Source of the DNA: JAGPUQ01 sp049325095
Lineage (GTDB): Bacteria; Pseudomonadota; Gammaproteobacteria; Pseudomonadales; Porticoccaceae
Reading direction: 5' to 3'
NCBI GenBank assembly: GCA_049325095.1
Contig: JBMOPO010000040.1
Coordinates: forward strand, 1 to 64,000
DNA length: 64,000 nt
Positions 46,768-55,761 of the stretch are shown here, piece by piece. Numbering within the stretch: the first letter of the stretch is position 1; each line of letters opens with the position of its first letter. A program made the translations under genes and the position numbers. A model generated the notes under the pieces. That model made no database searches and was not told the DNA's origin. It was given only the letters and a program-made list of their open reading frames with translations.

Positions 46768-47403
46768 TCAGGGGGTGGCCTGCACTGCGGGGCGCGCGGC
46801 GATGCGCTCGTACCAGGCCCGCAGGTTGGTGCATCCGGCCGGGATCTCGGCCTTGATCCACTTGGCGAAATCGCAGGTCACCAGGGTGGTGATATCGGCC
46901 ATGGAATAGAAGTCGCCGGCGACATAGGGGCGGCCGGCCAGGCGCTGGTCGAAATCCTCGAAGAAGTGCTGTACCCGGGCCCGGCCGCGCTCGGCCAGCT
47001 CGGCGGACTGCGGATAGGCGTGGGGGCCGACCAGGGCGCGGTTGGAGAAGCCCTTGGCGGTGTTGCGGAAGACCTCGGCCACCGCCAGCAGGCCGTTCAT
47101 GAACGCCAGGTGTTCCCACATCTCGCACAGCGCCTTTTCGGTCGGGGTACGGCCCAGCATCGGCGTCTGCGGATGGGTCTCCTCGAAATAGCGGCAGATG
47201 GCGCGGATCTGGCTGATGCAGGTGCCGTCGTCGAGCTCGAGCATGGGCACATCGCAGGCCGGGTTCTTGGCCCGATAGGCCGGCTCCAGTTGTTCGCCCT
47301 TGGTCAGGTCGACCGGCACCCGCTCGACCTCGATGCCCTTTTCGGCGAGAAAGATATTGATGCGGCGGGGATTGGGGGCCTGCGGGTAGTCGTAGAGTTT
47401 CAT
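46768..47403 (-). CDS. Glutathione S-transferase family protein
   Basis: 211 residues: thioredoxin-like N-domain (KLYDYPQAPNPRRINIFLAEKG, ACDVPMLELDDGTCISQIRAICRYFEE) and helical C-domain ending ERIAARPAVQATP. The SQ pair binding the glutathione gamma-Glu is present (ISQIRAI). Probably detoxification. The 227 nt to the flavin reductase gene show no gene. Divergent from moeA. Confidence 0.88.
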   Translation of the reverse strand: MKLYDYPQAPNPRRINIFLAEKGIEVERVPVDLTKGEQLEPAYRAKNPACDVPMLELDDGTCISQIRAICRYFEETHPQTPMLGRTPTEKALCEMWEHLAFMNGLLAVAEVFRNTAKGFSNRALVGPHAYPQSAELAERGRARVQHFFEDFDQRLAGRPYVAGDFYSMADITTLVTCDFAKWIKAEIPAGCTNLRAWYERIAARPAVQATP

Positions 47404-47608
47404 CGGCGCTGCTCCTCGTCTCGGGTCATTACAATGCAAAGATGGTGGGGCGGGACATTCCTGTTCGTCCCCATCCGAAGGTCGGTACGGCCGCATGGTA
47501 ACAGCGGGCCCGTACCCGGGCCACGCAGTCGAACCGGGAGGCGATCGAGGTGAGCATCTGGCACAGGGCGGACGGTGCGGCGATCCCGCCGGCCGGCGGA
47601 GCGCGGCG

Positions 47609-48832
47609 GTGAGTGACGCCGCGCCCCTGTCTTTGGAGATCGCCCGCGCACGCATGCTGGCGGCGGTGGCGCCGGTCAGCGGGACGGAGTTGGTGGCGCT
47701 GGGGCAACTGGCCGGCCGCATCCTCGCCGAGACCCTGTGCGCCCCCCGCGATCTGCCGGATGCCGACTGCTCGGCGATGGACGGCTATGCGGTGCGCCAC
47801 GCCGACCTGAGCCAAGGCGCGTCGCTGCGGCTGGTGGGCGCGGCCCTGGCGGGCAGTCCCGCCGCGGTCCCCGTCGGCCCCGGGCAGTGCGCGCGGATCA
47901 CCACCGGGGGGCGGCTGCCGGCGGGTGCGGATACCGTGGTGATCCAGGAAGACGTGGTGCGGGAGGGCGATGCGGTCCGCCTGACCGCAGCGCCCCCCCG
48001 CCCGGGCGCCAATGTGCGCCGCGCCGGCGAGGACCTGGCCCGCGGCGCGCCGGTGCTGCCGGCGGGGCGGCGGATCGGCGCCATCGAGATCGGCACCATC
48101 GCCGCGCTGGGACTGGCCGAGGCGCGGGTGTTCCGGCGGCTGCGGGTGGCGCTGCTGGCGAGCGGCGACGAGCTGCGCCCGCCGGGGGCGACCCTGGCGC
48201 CCGGGCAGATCCACGACAGCAACCGCCAGATGCTCGCGGCGATGCTCGACCGGCTGGGCGCCGAGGTACGGGATTTCGGCATTCTCCCCGACCACCGGCC
48301 GGTGCTGCGCGACGCCTTTCGCCGGGCGGCGGCCGGCGCGGATCTGGTGGTCAGTTGCGGCGGCGCCTCGGTCGGCGATGCCGATCACACCCGGGCGGTG
48401 CTCGAGGAACTCGGCCGGGTGGATTTCTGGAAGGTGGCCATCAAACCGGGCAAGCCCTTCATCTACGGCCGCCTGGGCGCGGCGCTGGTGTGCGGACTGC
48501 CGGGCAATCCGGTGTCGGCCCTGGTGACCTTTCATCAGCTCGCGGTGCCGGTGATTCGCCGCTTGCAGGGTGCCGACGATCCCGAGCCGCTGGTGCTGAC
48601 GGCCGCCGCCACCGCTCCGCTGCGCCGCAACCGCAGCCGGCTGGAGTTGCTGCGCGGCCGGATCGAGAGCGACGGCCGCGGCGGCCTGCGCGCCATCCCG
48701 GATCCCCAACAGGGTTCCGCGGCCTTCGCGGCCCTCTCGCGCTGCAATGCCTTCCTGCTCGTGCCGGCGGGGACCGGCGAGATCGCCGCCGGTGGACCGG
48801 TGCAGGTACTGCCCTTCGACGAACTCCTGTAG
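47609..48832 (+). CDS. moeA: Molybdopterin molybdenumtransferase MoeA
   Basis: 407 residues; inserts molybdate into adenylylated molybdopterin. Seen: DADCSAMDGYAV, ITTGGRLPAGADTVVIQE, RRAGEDL, the MPT-binding domain SCGGASVGDADHTRAVLEE and GLPGNPVSALVTF. GTG 47609 fits the family N-terminus (LSLEIARARML); the open frame reaches back to 47495 but the extra 38 residues are low-complexity. No other molybdopterin gene is in the window. Confidence 0.93.
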   Translation: MSDAAPLSLEIARARMLAAVAPVSGTELVALGQLAGRILAETLCAPRDLPDADCSAMDGYAVRHADLSQGASLRLVGAALAGSPAAVPVGPGQCARITTGGRLPAGADTVVIQEDVVREGDAVRLTAAPPRPGANVRRAGEDLARGAPVLPAGRRIGAIEIGTIAALGLAEARVFRRLRVALLASGDELRPPGATLAPGQIHDSNRQMLAAMLDRLGAEVRDFGILPDHRPVLRDAFRRAAAGADLVVSCGGASVGDADHTRAVLEELGRVDFWKVAIKPGKPFIYGRLGAALVCGLPGNPVSALVTFHQLAVPVIRRLQGADDPEPLVLTAAATAPLRRNRSRLELLRGRIESDGRGGLRAIPDPQQGSAAFAALSRCNAFLLVPAGTGEIAAGGPVQVLPFDELL

Positions 48833-49011
48833 GCGGCCGCCGGGTTCGCCGGGGAGCTTCCCGCGCCGGGGGCCCGGGGCCGCCCGGCGGTCCCACGGCA
48901 TTGTTGCTTTTCGCCCGGCGATCCCTTCCACTAGCAGAACTCCGTATTTCTTGATCTGGCGCATTGGGGCCAGACTCGGCAAGGGCTTACATAACCGAGA
49001 GGATCTGCATC

Positions 49012-50151
49012 ATGAACAGCATGCGCATGCCGGTGGTTTCCGCCGACTCCCACATCGTCGAACCGCCCGAGTGCTATCGGGATTACATCGACCCCGCCTA
49101 CCGCGACCGCGCGCCGCACCTGGTCGACGACGGCAAAGGGGGCGACGCCTATGCCATCGAGGGCTACAAGCGCCCCCTGGAGATCGGCCTGATGTCCGCC
49201 GCGGGCATCCCCGACGAAGTGATGCCCAAGGTCGCGCCCCACCGCAGGTTCCATGACATGCACCGCAGCGGCTGGGATCCCGCCACCCGGGTCGAGGATC
49301 AGCGGCGGGACGGCGTCGATGCCGAGATCATCTACGCCTCGGTGGGCATGGTGCTGTGCAACCTCAAGGACCCGCTCTACAAGGACGCCTGTTTTAAGGC
49401 CTACAACCGCTGGCTGCAGGAATACTGCGAGGCGGCGCCGCAGCACCTGTTCGGCCTCGGCCAGACCGCGGTGCTGTCGGTGGATTCCGCCATCGAGGAT
49501 TTCCGCCGCATCAAGGAGGCGGGCTTCGTGGGTGTGATGATGCCCGGCCGGCCGGTGGAGGAGGATTACGACCACCCCATGTACGACGCGCTCTGGGAGT
49601 GCGCCACCGATCTCGACCTGCCGCTGTGCTTCCACATCCTGACCTCGCGGGAGAGCGCCGCCGCGCTCACCGAATACCGCGGTCACAAGCTCAACAGCTT
49701 CATGAAGCTGATCCGCGGCATCCAGGACATGATCGGCCTGTTCGTGCTGGGCGGCGTGTTCGAGCGCCATCCCAAGCTCAAGTTCGTCGGCGCCGAGGGC
49801 GATGCCGGCTGGCTGCCCCACTTCATGCACCGCATGAACCGCGCCGCCTACCGCCACGGCCACGGCAAGCACGGCCCGGTGCTGCCCCGCCCGCCCAGCG
49901 AATACATCCGCGAGAACGTCTGGCTGACCTTCCAGGACGACTGGGAGGCCTTCGCCTGCGCGCATCGCATGAATTCGAAGCGCCTGCTGTGGGCCAACGA
50001 CTTTCCACACAGCGATTCGACCTGGCCCTGGTCGCAGGAGATGATCGACCGCCACACCCAGGGGGTGCCGCAGGAGGTTCGCGACCAGGCCATGGGCCTC
50101 AACTGCATCGAGCTGTTCAACCTGCCGATTCCGGTGCCCCGGGTCCATTGA
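49012..50151 (+). CDS. Amidohydrolase-2 family metal-dependent hydrolase/decarboxylase
   Basis: 379 residues, ACMSD-like: N-terminal metal motif SADSHIVEPPECY (DxH form), FHILTSRESAAAL, a late GAEGDAGWLPHFMHR and WANDFPHSDSTWPWS carrying the catalytic Asp and His. Members hydrolyse or decarboxylate aromatic or ring-opened acids. It starts a group of oxygenase genes, which suggests a catabolic route. ATG 49012 follows GAGAGGATC; the 179 nt before it show no gene. Confidence 0.85.
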   Translation: MNSMRMPVVSADSHIVEPPECYRDYIDPAYRDRAPHLVDDGKGGDAYAIEGYKRPLEIGLMSAAGIPDEVMPKVAPHRRFHDMHRSGWDPATRVEDQRRDGVDAEIIYASVGMVLCNLKDPLYKDACFKAYNRWLQEYCEAAPQHLFGLGQTAVLSVDSAIEDFRRIKEAGFVGVMMPGRPVEEDYDHPMYDALWECATDLDLPLCFHILTSRESAAALTEYRGHKLNSFMKLIRGIQDMIGLFVLGGVFERHPKLKFVGAEGDAGWLPHFMHRMNRAAYRHGHGKHGPVLPRPPSEYIRENVWLTFQDDWEAFACAHRMNSKRLLWANDFPHSDSTWPWSQEMIDRHTQGVPQEVRDQAMGLNCIELFNLPIPVPRVH

Positions 50152-50225
50152 CCGTCCGGCACCCCCGGAGGGGCGCCGAACCCGCTGCTTTAGCCCGCAA
50201 TGGCGTCGTACCAGAGGAGTTTCCC

Positions 50226-51563
50226 ATGAAATTCGGCTACTTCACCGAGCGGCCCTACCGCCACCTCGACGAGAACATCGTGTTGGCGAACAAGGCCTTC
50301 TTCGGTGTATCCAACCGCTACTTCGACCGCAAGAAGGCGGCTCACGACTACAACCAGTTCATCGACGAGTACTGTCTCGCCGAGGAGGTGGGCTTCGACG
50401 GCCTGGCGCTCAACGAGCACCACGGCAATCCCTACTGCATGGGCAATGTGATCAATATCGAGGCGGCGGTGCTGGCGCGCGCCACCCGCAAGGCCAAGAT
50501 CATCCTGGTGGGCAACCCGCTGCCGGTGGTCAAGCATCCGCTGCGCATCGCCGAGGAGCTGGCCGAGATCGACCTCATCTCCGGCGGCCGCTTGGTGGCC
50601 GGCTGGGTGCGCGGCGCCGGTTCCGAGCAGTTCTTCAACAACGCCAACCCCGCCTACAACCGCGAGCTGTTCAACGAGGCGCACGATTTCATCATCCAGG
50701 CCTGGACCCGGCCCGGGCCCTGGCGCTACGAGGGCAAGCACTTCCACTACCGCCATGTGAATCCCTGGGCGCTGCCGCTCCAAGAGCCCTATCCGCAGCA
50801 GTGGATTCCGGGCGTGCTCTCGCCCGAGACCGTGATCTGGTGCGCCGAGAAGCGCTACCCCTACGTCGGCCTGGGTTCGGCGCTCGGCCCCACCTGCGAT
50901 CTCTGGGACCTCTACGCCGACACCGCGGCGGAACTGGGCTATCAGGCCGGGCCGGAGAATTTCGGCTACCTGCTGCCGGTGTTCGTCTCGGACAGCGAGG
51001 AAGAGGCCCAGCAGGTCGGCCGCGGCTACGCCTTCGGCGGCGGCCAGAATGGCTTCAGCCGCCCGGAACACACCCTGCCGCCGGGCTACAACTCCAAGAC
51101 CGCGATCCGCATACTGGCCAAGGCGCCGGGCGGCTCCTGGCTCGGGGTGAGCAAGGACAAGCTGGCCGCGGCGCGCAGCGGCAAGTGGCAGGAGGACCAG
51201 AACTTCGACCTGGTCAAGGAGAAGCTCTGGAATGCCTACCAGCGCGCCCAGGAGAACCTGCAGATCGTGGTGGGCACCCCGAAAACAGTGATTCCCAAGG
51301 TCAAGGCGATTCTCGACGTGATCCGCCCCGGGTCCTTCACCTTCTTCAACGTCCAGGGGGTGGCCTCCGACCAGCAGCGCAACCGCTGCATCGAACTGGT
51401 CGGCCGGGAGGTGCTGCCCGAGCTGCGCGAGTATGCCAAGCAGATCGGCCTGGTGGATTCCTTCGAGCGCGCGCCGGGCTCGGTGAAGCTCGCCCCCGGC
51501 AGCAAGCGCGCGCCGGTGTGCGATCGCGAAGGCATGGCCAGGCTGGGGCTGCGCGTCGCCTGA
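50226..51563 (+). CDS. LLM-class flavin-dependent oxidoreductase
   Basis: 445 residues. Typical luciferase-like blocks are EVGFDGLALNEHHGNPYCMG and VGNPLPVVKHPLRIAEELAEIDLISGGRLVAGWVRG, with a long C-terminal extension that members acting with amidohydrolase-2 partners often have. GAGGAG lies 6 nt before the ATG; 75 nt after the amidohydrolase, likely the same operon. Substrate unknown. Confidence 0.87.
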   Translation: MKFGYFTERPYRHLDENIVLANKAFFGVSNRYFDRKKAAHDYNQFIDEYCLAEEVGFDGLALNEHHGNPYCMGNVINIEAAVLARATRKAKIILVGNPLPVVKHPLRIAEELAEIDLISGGRLVAGWVRGAGSEQFFNNANPAYNRELFNEAHDFIIQAWTRPGPWRYEGKHFHYRHVNPWALPLQEPYPQQWIPGVLSPETVIWCAEKRYPYVGLGSALGPTCDLWDLYADTAAELGYQAGPENFGYLLPVFVSDSEEEAQQVGRGYAFGGGQNGFSRPEHTLPPGYNSKTAIRILAKAPGGSWLGVSKDKLAAARSGKWQEDQNFDLVKEKLWNAYQRAQENLQIVVGTPKTVIPKVKAILDVIRPGSFTFFNVQGVASDQQRNRCIELVGREVLPELREYAKQIGLVDSFERAPGSVKLAPGSKRAPVCDREGMARLGLRVA

Positions 51564-51669
51564 TCCCGGGACGCGGCTCCGATCGGAACGGGCGGGTGAA
51601 CCCCGCCCTTTCTGTTGGTGGCGGACGCGGGTATGGTGCCGGTTTTCGCGCGACCGGGCGCCGGCGGCC

Positions 51670-52311
51670 ATGAACCCGATCGATTTCGTCCTCCACGTCG
51701 ATCGCCACCTGCTCGAACTGCTGGGCCAGTACGGCCTGTGGCTGTACGCCATCCTGTTCCTGATCGTGTTCGTGGAGACCGGGCTGGTGGTGATGCCCTT
51801 CCTGCCCGGCGACAGCCTGCTGTTCGCCGCCGGCGCCTTGGCCGGCGTGGGCGCGCTGGACCCCGGAGTGCTGGGCATCAGCCTGTTCATCGCCGCGGTG
51901 CTGGGCGACAGTTGCAACTACTATGTGGGCAGCCGCTTCGGCGCCGCGGCCTATGCCCGGGAGTGGCGCTGGATTCGCCGCGATCACCTGGACCGGGCGC
52001 GGCTGTTTTTCGAGCGCCACGGCGGCAAGTCGATCGTGCTCGCCCGCTTCGCGCCCTTTCTGCGCACCTTCGTGCCCTTCGTGGCCGGCGCCGGGCGCAT
52101 GGCGTACCGCCGCTTCCTGCTCTACAACCTGTTGGGCGCGCTGGCCTGGGTGGGCAGCTTCGTCGGCCTGGGCTATTTCTTCGGCAACCTGCCCGGCGTC
52201 AAGCAGCACTTCACCTGGGTATTGCTGGGCATCATCGTCCTCAGCCTGCTGCCGGCGGCGCTGGCCTGGTGGCGGGGTCGCCGCCCGGTCGCCGCGGCGC
52301 CGCGGCGCTGA
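51670..52311 (+). CDS. DedA-family membrane protein
   Basis: 213 residues with 5-6 membrane segments. Family motifs: FVETGLVVMPFLPGDSLLFAAG (the glutamate and F-LPGD block) and FARFAPFLRTFVPFVAG-type RFxPxxRTFxP signature. DedA proteins take part in membrane-lipid flipping and proton-motive-force homeostasis. Its place among catabolic genes gives no clear functional link. Confidence 0.9.
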   Translation: MNPIDFVLHVDRHLLELLGQYGLWLYAILFLIVFVETGLVVMPFLPGDSLLFAAGALAGVGALDPGVLGISLFIAAVLGDSCNYYVGSRFGAAAYAREWRWIRRDHLDRARLFFERHGGKSIVLARFAPFLRTFVPFVAGAGRMAYRRFLLYNLLGALAWVGSFVGLGYFFGNLPGVKQHFTWVLLGIIVLSLLPAALAWWRGRRPVAAAPRR

Positions 52312-52369
52312 ACCGGGCGGGGCTACAATGCCCGCTCGACGCCCCTTTCGCCTCTGGTTGGAGAACAAC

Positions 52370-53305
52370 ATGTCCCTGCCCCTCGACGATCGCCTGCGCT
52401 TTGGCTGGATGACCGCCATGGGCGATGCGGCCCAGGTCCGCGAGGTGGTGGCGCTCGCCGAGCGCGCCGGGCTCGATTCACTCTGGGTGGGCGATCACAT
52501 CGCCTTCGCGGTGCCCATCATGGACCCCCTGTTGCAGCTCGCCCAGGCGGCGGTGCTGAGCGACCGGCTGCTGCTCGGCACTTCCGTCTACCTGCTGCCG
52601 CTGCGCCATCCGGTGCCGGTCGCCAAGCAGGTGGCGACCCTGGATCGGCTGTGCGGCGGCCGGCTGCGCTTCGGGGTCGGCGTGGGCGGCGAGTTTCCCA
52701 ACGAATACGCGGCCTGCGGCGTGCCGGTGCGGGAACGCGGCGCCCGGCTGTCCGAGGGCATCGAGGTGCTGCGCAAGCTGTGGAGCGGCGAATCCGTCAG
52801 CCATGCCGGCCGCTTCTACCCCTTCGCGGACGTGCGCATGCTGCCGCCGCCGGTGCAGCCGGGCGGACCCCCGATCTGGTGCGGCGGGCGCTCGCCGGCG
52901 GCGCTCGCCCGCGCCGGCCGGCTGGCCGACGGCTGGGTGTCCTATGTGGTCACGCCGCAGATGTACCGCGATGCCCTCGCGGCGATCGCGGCGGCGGCCG
53001 CGGCCGCCGGCCGCACGCTGGAGCGCTTCGCTACCGCGCACCTGCTGTTCTTTCGCATCGACGACAGTTTCGAGGCCGCCTGGGACGTCGCTGCCGCGCA
53101 TCTTTCCGAGCGCTACGCCAGCGACTTCCGCGGCCCGGCCAGGAAGTACTGCGCCCTGGGCCGGCCGGCCGACATCGCCGCCCGGATCGCGGAGTTCCGC
53201 GCCGCCGGCGTGCGCCACCTGATCCTGGATGCGGTCAGCCCGGCGCCCGAGCGCCATGCGCAGATCGCGCAGTTCGCCGCCGAGGTACTGCCCCTGCTGC
53301 GCTGA
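52370..53305 (+). CDS. LLM-class (F420- or FMN-dependent) oxidoreductase
   Basis: 311 residues: RFGWMTAMGDAAQVREVVALAERAGLDSLWVGDH, LGTSVYLLPLRHPVPVAKQVATLDRLCGGRLRFGVGVG, typical of TIGR03619-like luciferase-family enzymes. Cofactor is not decided by sequence. GGAGA supports ATG 52370; an in-frame ATG at 52328 would add 14 residues. Confidence 0.85.
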   Translation: MSLPLDDRLRFGWMTAMGDAAQVREVVALAERAGLDSLWVGDHIAFAVPIMDPLLQLAQAAVLSDRLLLGTSVYLLPLRHPVPVAKQVATLDRLCGGRLRFGVGVGGEFPNEYAACGVPVRERGARLSEGIEVLRKLWSGESVSHAGRFYPFADVRMLPPPVQPGGPPIWCGGRSPAALARAGRLADGWVSYVVTPQMYRDALAAIAAAAAAAGRTLERFATAHLLFFRIDDSFEAAWDVAAAHLSERYASDFRGPARKYCALGRPADIAARIAEFRAAGVRHLILDAVSPAPERHAQIAQFAAEVLPLLR

Positions 53306-53380
53306 GGCCGCGGCTGCCCGGGCGCGACAATTCCTTTACCATTCGCCGGGACCAATAACCCCCAAGCTGAGGAGAGAGCC

Positions 53381-53668
53381 ATGATCGGTGTGATCGCGAC
53401 CCTGAAAGTACAGGACGGCAAACAGGCCGGTTTCGAGGCCCTGATGAAGGAGCTGACCGCGGCGGTGCGCGCCAACGAGCCCGCCTGCACCTTCTATCAG
53501 CTCCACAAGACCGACGACCCCACCACCTACGTGATGCTGGAGCAGTATCAGAGCCAGGCGGACCTCGCCAAGCACCGCGAGACCCCGCATTTCAAGACGC
53601 TGGGCGGCAAGCTCGGCGAATATCTGGCCGCGGCGCCCGGGATCCAGATCCTGCCCGCCGTGCTCTGA
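53381..53668 (+). CDS. Antibiotic-biosynthesis-monooxygenase (ABM/YgiN-like) protein
   Basis: 95 residues, one ferredoxin-fold ABM domain: GVIATLKVQDGKQAGFEALMKEL, ACTFYQLHKTDDPTTYVMLEQYQS and HRETPHFKTLGGKL. Such cofactor-free enzymes oxidise quinols or polyketides. GAGGAGAGAG lies before the ATG. Probably part of the catabolic group. Confidence 0.86.
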   Translation: MIGVIATLKVQDGKQAGFEALMKELTAAVRANEPACTFYQLHKTDDPTTYVMLEQYQSQADLAKHRETPHFKTLGGKLGEYLAAAPGIQILPAVL

Positions 53669-53768
53669 GGCCCACCTCGCGCGATCCGGGGCCCGCGCGA
53701 CCCGGGGCGGAAGGCGGCCGCCGTACGACCGCTTTCCGCAGCGCCCAACCCAGCCGCCAGGAGCGTCC

Positions 53769-54224
53769 ATGGCTGAATTGTTGACTCCCGAAATCAAGGC
53801 CCGGATCGGCACCGCCAGTCCCGAGATCCGGGTCGAGGTCACCCGGCGTGACATCCGGAAGTACGCCGTATCCACCGGACAGCGGGCCCGCAAGTACCTC
53901 GACGGCGACGAGGCGCCGCCGCTGTTCCACTTCGGCTACTCGATGGAGATCCTGCCCCCCGAGCAATTGCGCCGGGACGGCATCGCCGAGGACAAGCTGA
54001 TCCCGCCGCTGCCGCTCAAGCGGGTCATGGCCGGCAGTTCCGACACCACCTATCATCGGCCCATCCGCCCCGGCGACCGGCTGGTGATCACCCGGCGGCT
54101 GAAGGACATCTACGAGAAAGAGGGCAAGAGCGGTCCGCTGATCTTCGTGGTCACCGAAACCGAAATCAAGACCGAGTCCGGCGAACCCGTGCTCAACGAA
54201 ATCACCTCCCTGATCGCGAGATAG
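53769..54224 (+). CDS. MaoC-type dehydratase, N-terminal-domain homologue (FAS1-like)
   Basis: 151 residues with the MaoC_dehydrat_N pattern: VTRRDIRKYAVSTGQ, LDGDEAPPLFHFGYSMEI, GSSDTTYHRPIRPGDRLVITRRLKDIYEKEGKSG. Hot-dog half that normally pairs with a catalytic MaoC subunit; that subunit is encoded 2 nt downstream. Together they would hydrate an enoyl-CoA. Confidence 0.85.
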   Translation: MAELLTPEIKARIGTASPEIRVEVTRRDIRKYAVSTGQRARKYLDGDEAPPLFHFGYSMEILPPEQLRRDGIAEDKLIPPLPLKRVMAGSSDTTYHRPIRPGDRLVITRRLKDIYEKEGKSGPLIFVVTETEIKTESGEPVLNEITSLIAR

Positions 54225-54226
54225 CC

Positions 54227-54637
54227 ATGCCCAGATTCGAGGATATCCAGCCCGGCGATGCCCTGCCCAGCCGCGACCACACGCCGGGCATCGTGCAGCT
54301 CTTCATGTACAACGCCGCCATCTGGAACCCCCACCGCATCCACTTCGATCACGCCTATGCCACCGAAGAAGAGGGCTATCCGGGCATCGTGCTCGACGGC
54401 CCGCTGCAGGGCGACTGGATCGGCCAGGTGGTGACCGACTGGATCGGCGAGGACGCCACCCTGGTGTCCTTCGGCTACGCCAACCGGCAGGCGGCCTTTC
54501 TCGGCGAGACCATGACCGCCGGCGGCGTGGTGGAATCGAAGGATGCGGCCACCCGGGAGGTCAGACTCGGCCTGTTTCTGAAGAACGCGCGGGGCGAGGT
54601 CACCATCCCCGGTCACGCGGTGGTGCGCTTTCGCTGA
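54227..54637 (+). CDS. MaoC-family acyl dehydratase, second subunit
   Basis: 136-residue hot-dog protein. The motif WNPHRIHFDHAYA keeps the Asn-Pro and His of the hydratase-2 signature, but the Asp normally two before Asn is replaced (AAIWNPHRIH). In two-subunit enzymes of this class the pattern is often WNPHRIH, so activity with the upstream subunit is likely. Starts 2 nt after its partner and ends 4 nt before the Anbu gene. Confidence 0.85.
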   Translation: MPRFEDIQPGDALPSRDHTPGIVQLFMYNAAIWNPHRIHFDHAYATEEEGYPGIVLDGPLQGDWIGQVVTDWIGEDATLVSFGYANRQAAFLGETMTAGGVVESKDAATREVRLGLFLKNARGEVTIPGHAVVRFR

Positions 54638-54641
54638 TCCC

Positions 54642-55373
54642 ATGACCTACTGCCTCGGTATCTGCGTGGCCCAGGGGCTGGTGCTGGCGTCCGACAGCCG
54701 CACCAGCGCGGGGCTGGACTACGCCTCGATCTACAGCAAGATGCACCTGTTCAGGCCGGCGGAGGATCGCCAGTTCGCGCTGCTCAGCGCCGGCAATCTG
54801 GCGCTCAGCCAGCAGCTCATCCGCTATCTGGAGCGCGATCTGGCCTACCCGGGTCCCGCCGGCAGCCTGGCCGCGGTCCGCTGCCTGTTCGAGGCCGCCG
54901 AATACGTCGGCGCCCTCAACCTGCGGATTCAACAGCAGCACGGGCCGGCCCTGCGCGCCGCCGGCGAGGCGCCCGAGGTGACGCTGATCTTCGGCGGCCA
55001 GCTCGCCGGCGAGCCGCCCGGCCTCTACATCGTCTATCCGCAGGGCAACTATCTGGCGGCGACCGCGGAGACGCCCTTCCTGCAGATCGGCGAGATCAAG
55101 TACGGCAAGCCGATGCTCGACCGGGTCGCGCGCTTCGACATGGCCCTGGAGGATGCCGCCCAGCTCTCGCTGGTCAGCCTGGACGCCGCCGCGCGCTCCA
55201 ATCTCTCGGTGGGTCCGCCCTACGAGGTCGCCTTCTATCGCAGCGACAGCCTGGCGCTGCCGCACCGCTACCGGTTCGACGGCGACGACCCCTTTCTGTC
55301 CGACCTCACCGCCGCCTGGCACCGCGGGGTGTGCGAGGCCTTCGCGCGGCTGCCCCGCTTCCAGTGGGGTTGA
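54642..55373 (+). CDS. Anbu-type proteasome-like peptidase
   Basis: 243 residues. MTYCLGICVAQGLVLASDSRTSAGLDY shows the Anbu N-terminus, with Thr2 as expected nucleophile after Met removal and the SDSRTSAG block. FALLSAGNLALSQQL and LVSLDAAARSNLSVGPP follow. Anbu forms open helical or ring assemblies. Its usual partners (transglutaminase-like, alpha-E and ATP-grasp proteins) are not in the window, so this copy stands alone after the MaoC pair. Confidence 0.9.
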   Translation: MTYCLGICVAQGLVLASDSRTSAGLDYASIYSKMHLFRPAEDRQFALLSAGNLALSQQLIRYLERDLAYPGPAGSLAAVRCLFEAAEYVGALNLRIQQQHGPALRAAGEAPEVTLIFGGQLAGEPPGLYIVYPQGNYLAATAETPFLQIGEIKYGKPMLDRVARFDMALEDAAQLSLVSLDAAARSNLSVGPPYEVAFYRSDSLALPHRYRFDGDDPFLSDLTAAWHRGVCEAFARLPRFQWG

Positions 55374-55761
55374 GGGTCCGGCTCCAGGGATCCCCGGCAC
55401 CGCGCTGAACGAACCGCCGGCGGACCCGCCCGGCGCCGCGATGATTTCCGCCCGCTGGATCGGCCCTGCGGTGGCGCTTCCGGCGCCCGCCGGACCGCGC
55501 TCCCCGGCTGCCTGACGAATTCCCGCGCCCGGTTCAGGTCCCGGTCATGGGGCGGCGCTATACTCGGAGTCTGTGAAGAAATGCACGTCCAGTGCATTTC
55601 TTCTGTCGCAAGTCCGGTGCACGCCCGGACTTGCTCGCGCGGATCAAGCACTTGCGTGCTCGATCCGCGACCGGCCATCCCTGGCCGGCCCGAGAGCTTG
55701 AAAAATTCACAAGCTCTCGGGCGCCCGAGTACTGCCAGGCAGTCCAGCGCGGAGGTCGCCG
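55374..55761. other. Intergenic region before the glucan phosphorylase
   Basis: 388 nt. The first 190 nt show no gene or clear signal. From 55563 it is filled by the left hairpin element; the phosphorylase ribosome site (GGAGG, 55750-55754) follows. A fifth hairpin CCGAGAGCTTG/CAAGCTCTCGG (55690-55720, 9-nt loop) exists only in this copy. Confidence 0.6.
55563..55710 (+). repeat. Multi-hairpin element, left copy (direct)
   Basis: About 148 nt, made of a row of hairpins: GAAGAAATGCAC/GTGCATTTCTTC (55575-55603, loop GTCCA), GCAAGTCCGG/CCGGACTTGC (55608-55634), a 13-bp stem GCGGATCAAGCAC/GTGCTCGATCCGC with one mismatch (55639-55668), and CCGGCCA/TGGCCGG (55671-55688). Ends carry GTGAA...TTCAC. 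The copy at 57482-57629 is the same sequence inverted, about 95% identical, and together they bracket the phosphorylase gene. Confidence 0.92.

Noticed and set aside
54227..54637. Inactive MaoC subunit because the motif Asp is replaced
   Set aside because: WNPHRIH-type motifs are common in two-subunit members; the change alone does not show loss of activity.
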